Assembly (NCBI GenBank): GCA_020724945.1 | Contig: DYFX01000051.1 | Coordinates: forward strand, 1 to 5,659 | Source of the DNA: Candidatus Paceibacter sp. | GTDB taxonomy: Bacteria > Patescibacteriota > Patescibacteriia > SG8-24 > DYFX01 | Length of the DNA stretch: 5,659 nucleotides | Direction: 5' to 3' | Part shown: positions 4,895 to 5,659 of the stretch, piece by piece | Layout: each line of letters starts with the position of its first letter | Numbering within the stretch: position 1 is the first letter of the stretch | Made by a program: the position numbers and the translations under genes | The notes under the pieces: generated by a model | Told to the model about the DNA's origin: nothing | Database searches by the model: none | Seen by the model: the letters and a program-made list of their open reading frames with translations, nothing else

Positions 4895-5656
4895 ATGCGT
4901 TTCCGAGCCGTTTTCATCGCCCTGGTCATGGCTGCCGTTCTCGCGCCGGCAGGCTTCGCGCTCGCGCAGTCCGAAGTGGTTTCCGAAATCTGGCGCGCGC
5001 GGATGCTCGATGTCGTCTCCCAGGAGACGGAACAGCCGGAAGGCACGATCGAACGGCCGTTCCAGGTCATCCGGGCGGAGCTCTTGAGCGGTTCGCGGAA
5101 AGGGGAGACGGTCGAGGTCGTGAACGATCACTTGAGGATCGGCGAAGGCGACACCTTCTTCCTTCAATTCGTGCGTGATGCGGAGGGGGAGGAGACCTTC
5201 CAGGCCATCGATCGCGACCGCCTGCCGGTGCTCCTGGGTCTTTTCGCGGTTTTCGCCATCGTCATCATGGCCTTCGGCGGGAAGCAGGGCGCACGCTCGC
5301 TCACGAGCCTGGTCGGAAGTTTCTTCGTCATCCTCTATCTGCTCCTGCCCCAGCTCCTGAAGGGTGCGCCGCCGGTCCTGATGAGCGTGCTCGTCTCCGG
5401 CATCGTCCTCGTCCTCGCGCTCTACAGCACGCACGGCTGGAGGCGTACGACGCACGCCGCGTTCCTCGGCACGGTCTCGACCGTGGCGCTCACGGGCATC
5501 CTGGCGAGCCTGGCGGTGCGCGCGGCGGAACTCACGGGTTTCTCGTCGGAGGAGGCGGTCTATCTGAACAACTCGCTCCGCGGCGCGCTCGACGCGCTCG
5601 CCCCGCGCGACGCGCTCGCGCTGCTGTACGAGCTGAAGGATCTGGCGCGCGAGTGA
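4895..5656 (+). CDS. YibE/F-family membrane protein, C-terminally short
   Basis: The start is the ATG at 4895 (MRFRAVFIALVM), and the frame upstream overlaps infC and is rejected. Of 253 residues, 1-25 form a signal peptide (hydrophobic core, then AGFALAQ). Residues 26-108 form an outside domain (RARMLDVVSQ, then GETVEVVNDHLRIGEGDTFFL). Membrane segments fall at about 111-128, 137-153, 159-177 and 188-208, with the family-type GGKQGARSLTSLVGSFFVI and STHGWRRTTHAAFLGT between them. Then TGFSSEEAVYL matches the family's G-x-x-SEEA region. YibE/F proteins are membrane proteins of unproven function, possibly permeases. CPR members as I recall run to about 350-400 residues and continue with a glycine-rich membrane helix ending in LDD. 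Here that part is absent: after residue 227 the tail reads SLRGALDALAPRDALALLYE and ends at TGA. It may be truncated, divergent or damaged. Divergent from infC. Confidence 0.82.
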   Translation: MRFRAVFIALVMAAVLAPAGFALAQSEVVSEIWRARMLDVVSQETEQPEGTIERPFQVIRAELLSGSRKGETVEVVNDHLRIGEGDTFFLQFVRDAEGEETFQAIDRDRLPVLLGLFAVFAIVIMAFGGKQGARSLTSLVGSFFVILYLLLPQLLKGAPPVLMSVLVSGIVLVLALYSTHGWRRTTHAAFLGTVSTVALTGILASLAVRAAELTGFSSEEAVYLNNSLRGALDALAPRDALALLYELKDLARE

Positions 5657-5659
5657 CGC

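Noticed and set aside
1..5659. CRISPR arrays, tRNA or rRNA genes, insertion sequences
   Set aside because: No spaced direct repeats, cloverleaf-like sequence, transposase motifs or terminal inverted repeats were seen.

Overview
The window is a high-GC bacterial segment that most resembles a Patescibacteria (Candidate Phyla Radiation, CPR) genome. This is an inference from recalled family patterns, not from a search. The bL20 protein has a WGRKSK segment where most bacteria have RGRRSK. IF3 has the KGIRLSPRIGQHDLE style of C-terminal domain. A truncated-looking YibE/F-family membrane protein and a probable DUF5663 small protein are also present, and both families are common in CPR genomes. TGA is used as an ordinary stop.

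Layout. (1) Bases 1-1709, plus strand: the 3' part of an operon, with a 5'-truncated DUF5663-like small protein overlapping (ATGA) a 459-residue Ala/Arg-rich protein of unknown function. (2) Bases 1717-1742: a perfect 11-bp hairpin between convergent genes, flanked by T-rich tracts on both strands, so a probable bidirectional terminator. (3) Bases 1749-3492, minus strand: a two-gene cassette with its own promoter and strong Shine-Dalgarno sites. It encodes a 393-residue coiled-coil protein with paired-cysteine clusters near both ends and a 181-residue protein with two membrane segments. Neither is recognised. (4) Bases 3493-3667: an AT-rich control region where the terminator of the ribosomal-protein operon and the promoter of the cassette share bases. 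(5) Bases 3668-4819, minus strand: the canonical infC-rpmI-rplT operon (IF3, bL35, bL20), full length but with no visible Shine-Dalgarno sites. (6) Bases 4820-4894: a 75-base divergent promoter region. (7) Bases 4895-5656, plus strand: a YibE/F-family membrane protein, apparently leaderless and missing the conserved C-terminal part of the family.

How it works together. infC-rpmI-rplT supplies translation initiation and two 50S proteins. The unknown two-gene cassette lies directly downstream on the same strand and could receive read-through as well as its own promoter's transcripts. The most interesting parts are that cassette, the promoter embedded in a terminator, the shared extended -10 motif (GTGYTAGACTGG) at two promoters, and the contrast in ribosome-binding sites between neighbouring operons. 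No tRNA, rRNA, CRISPR array, insertion sequence or attachment site was seen. No gene-free stretch exceeds 175 bases.
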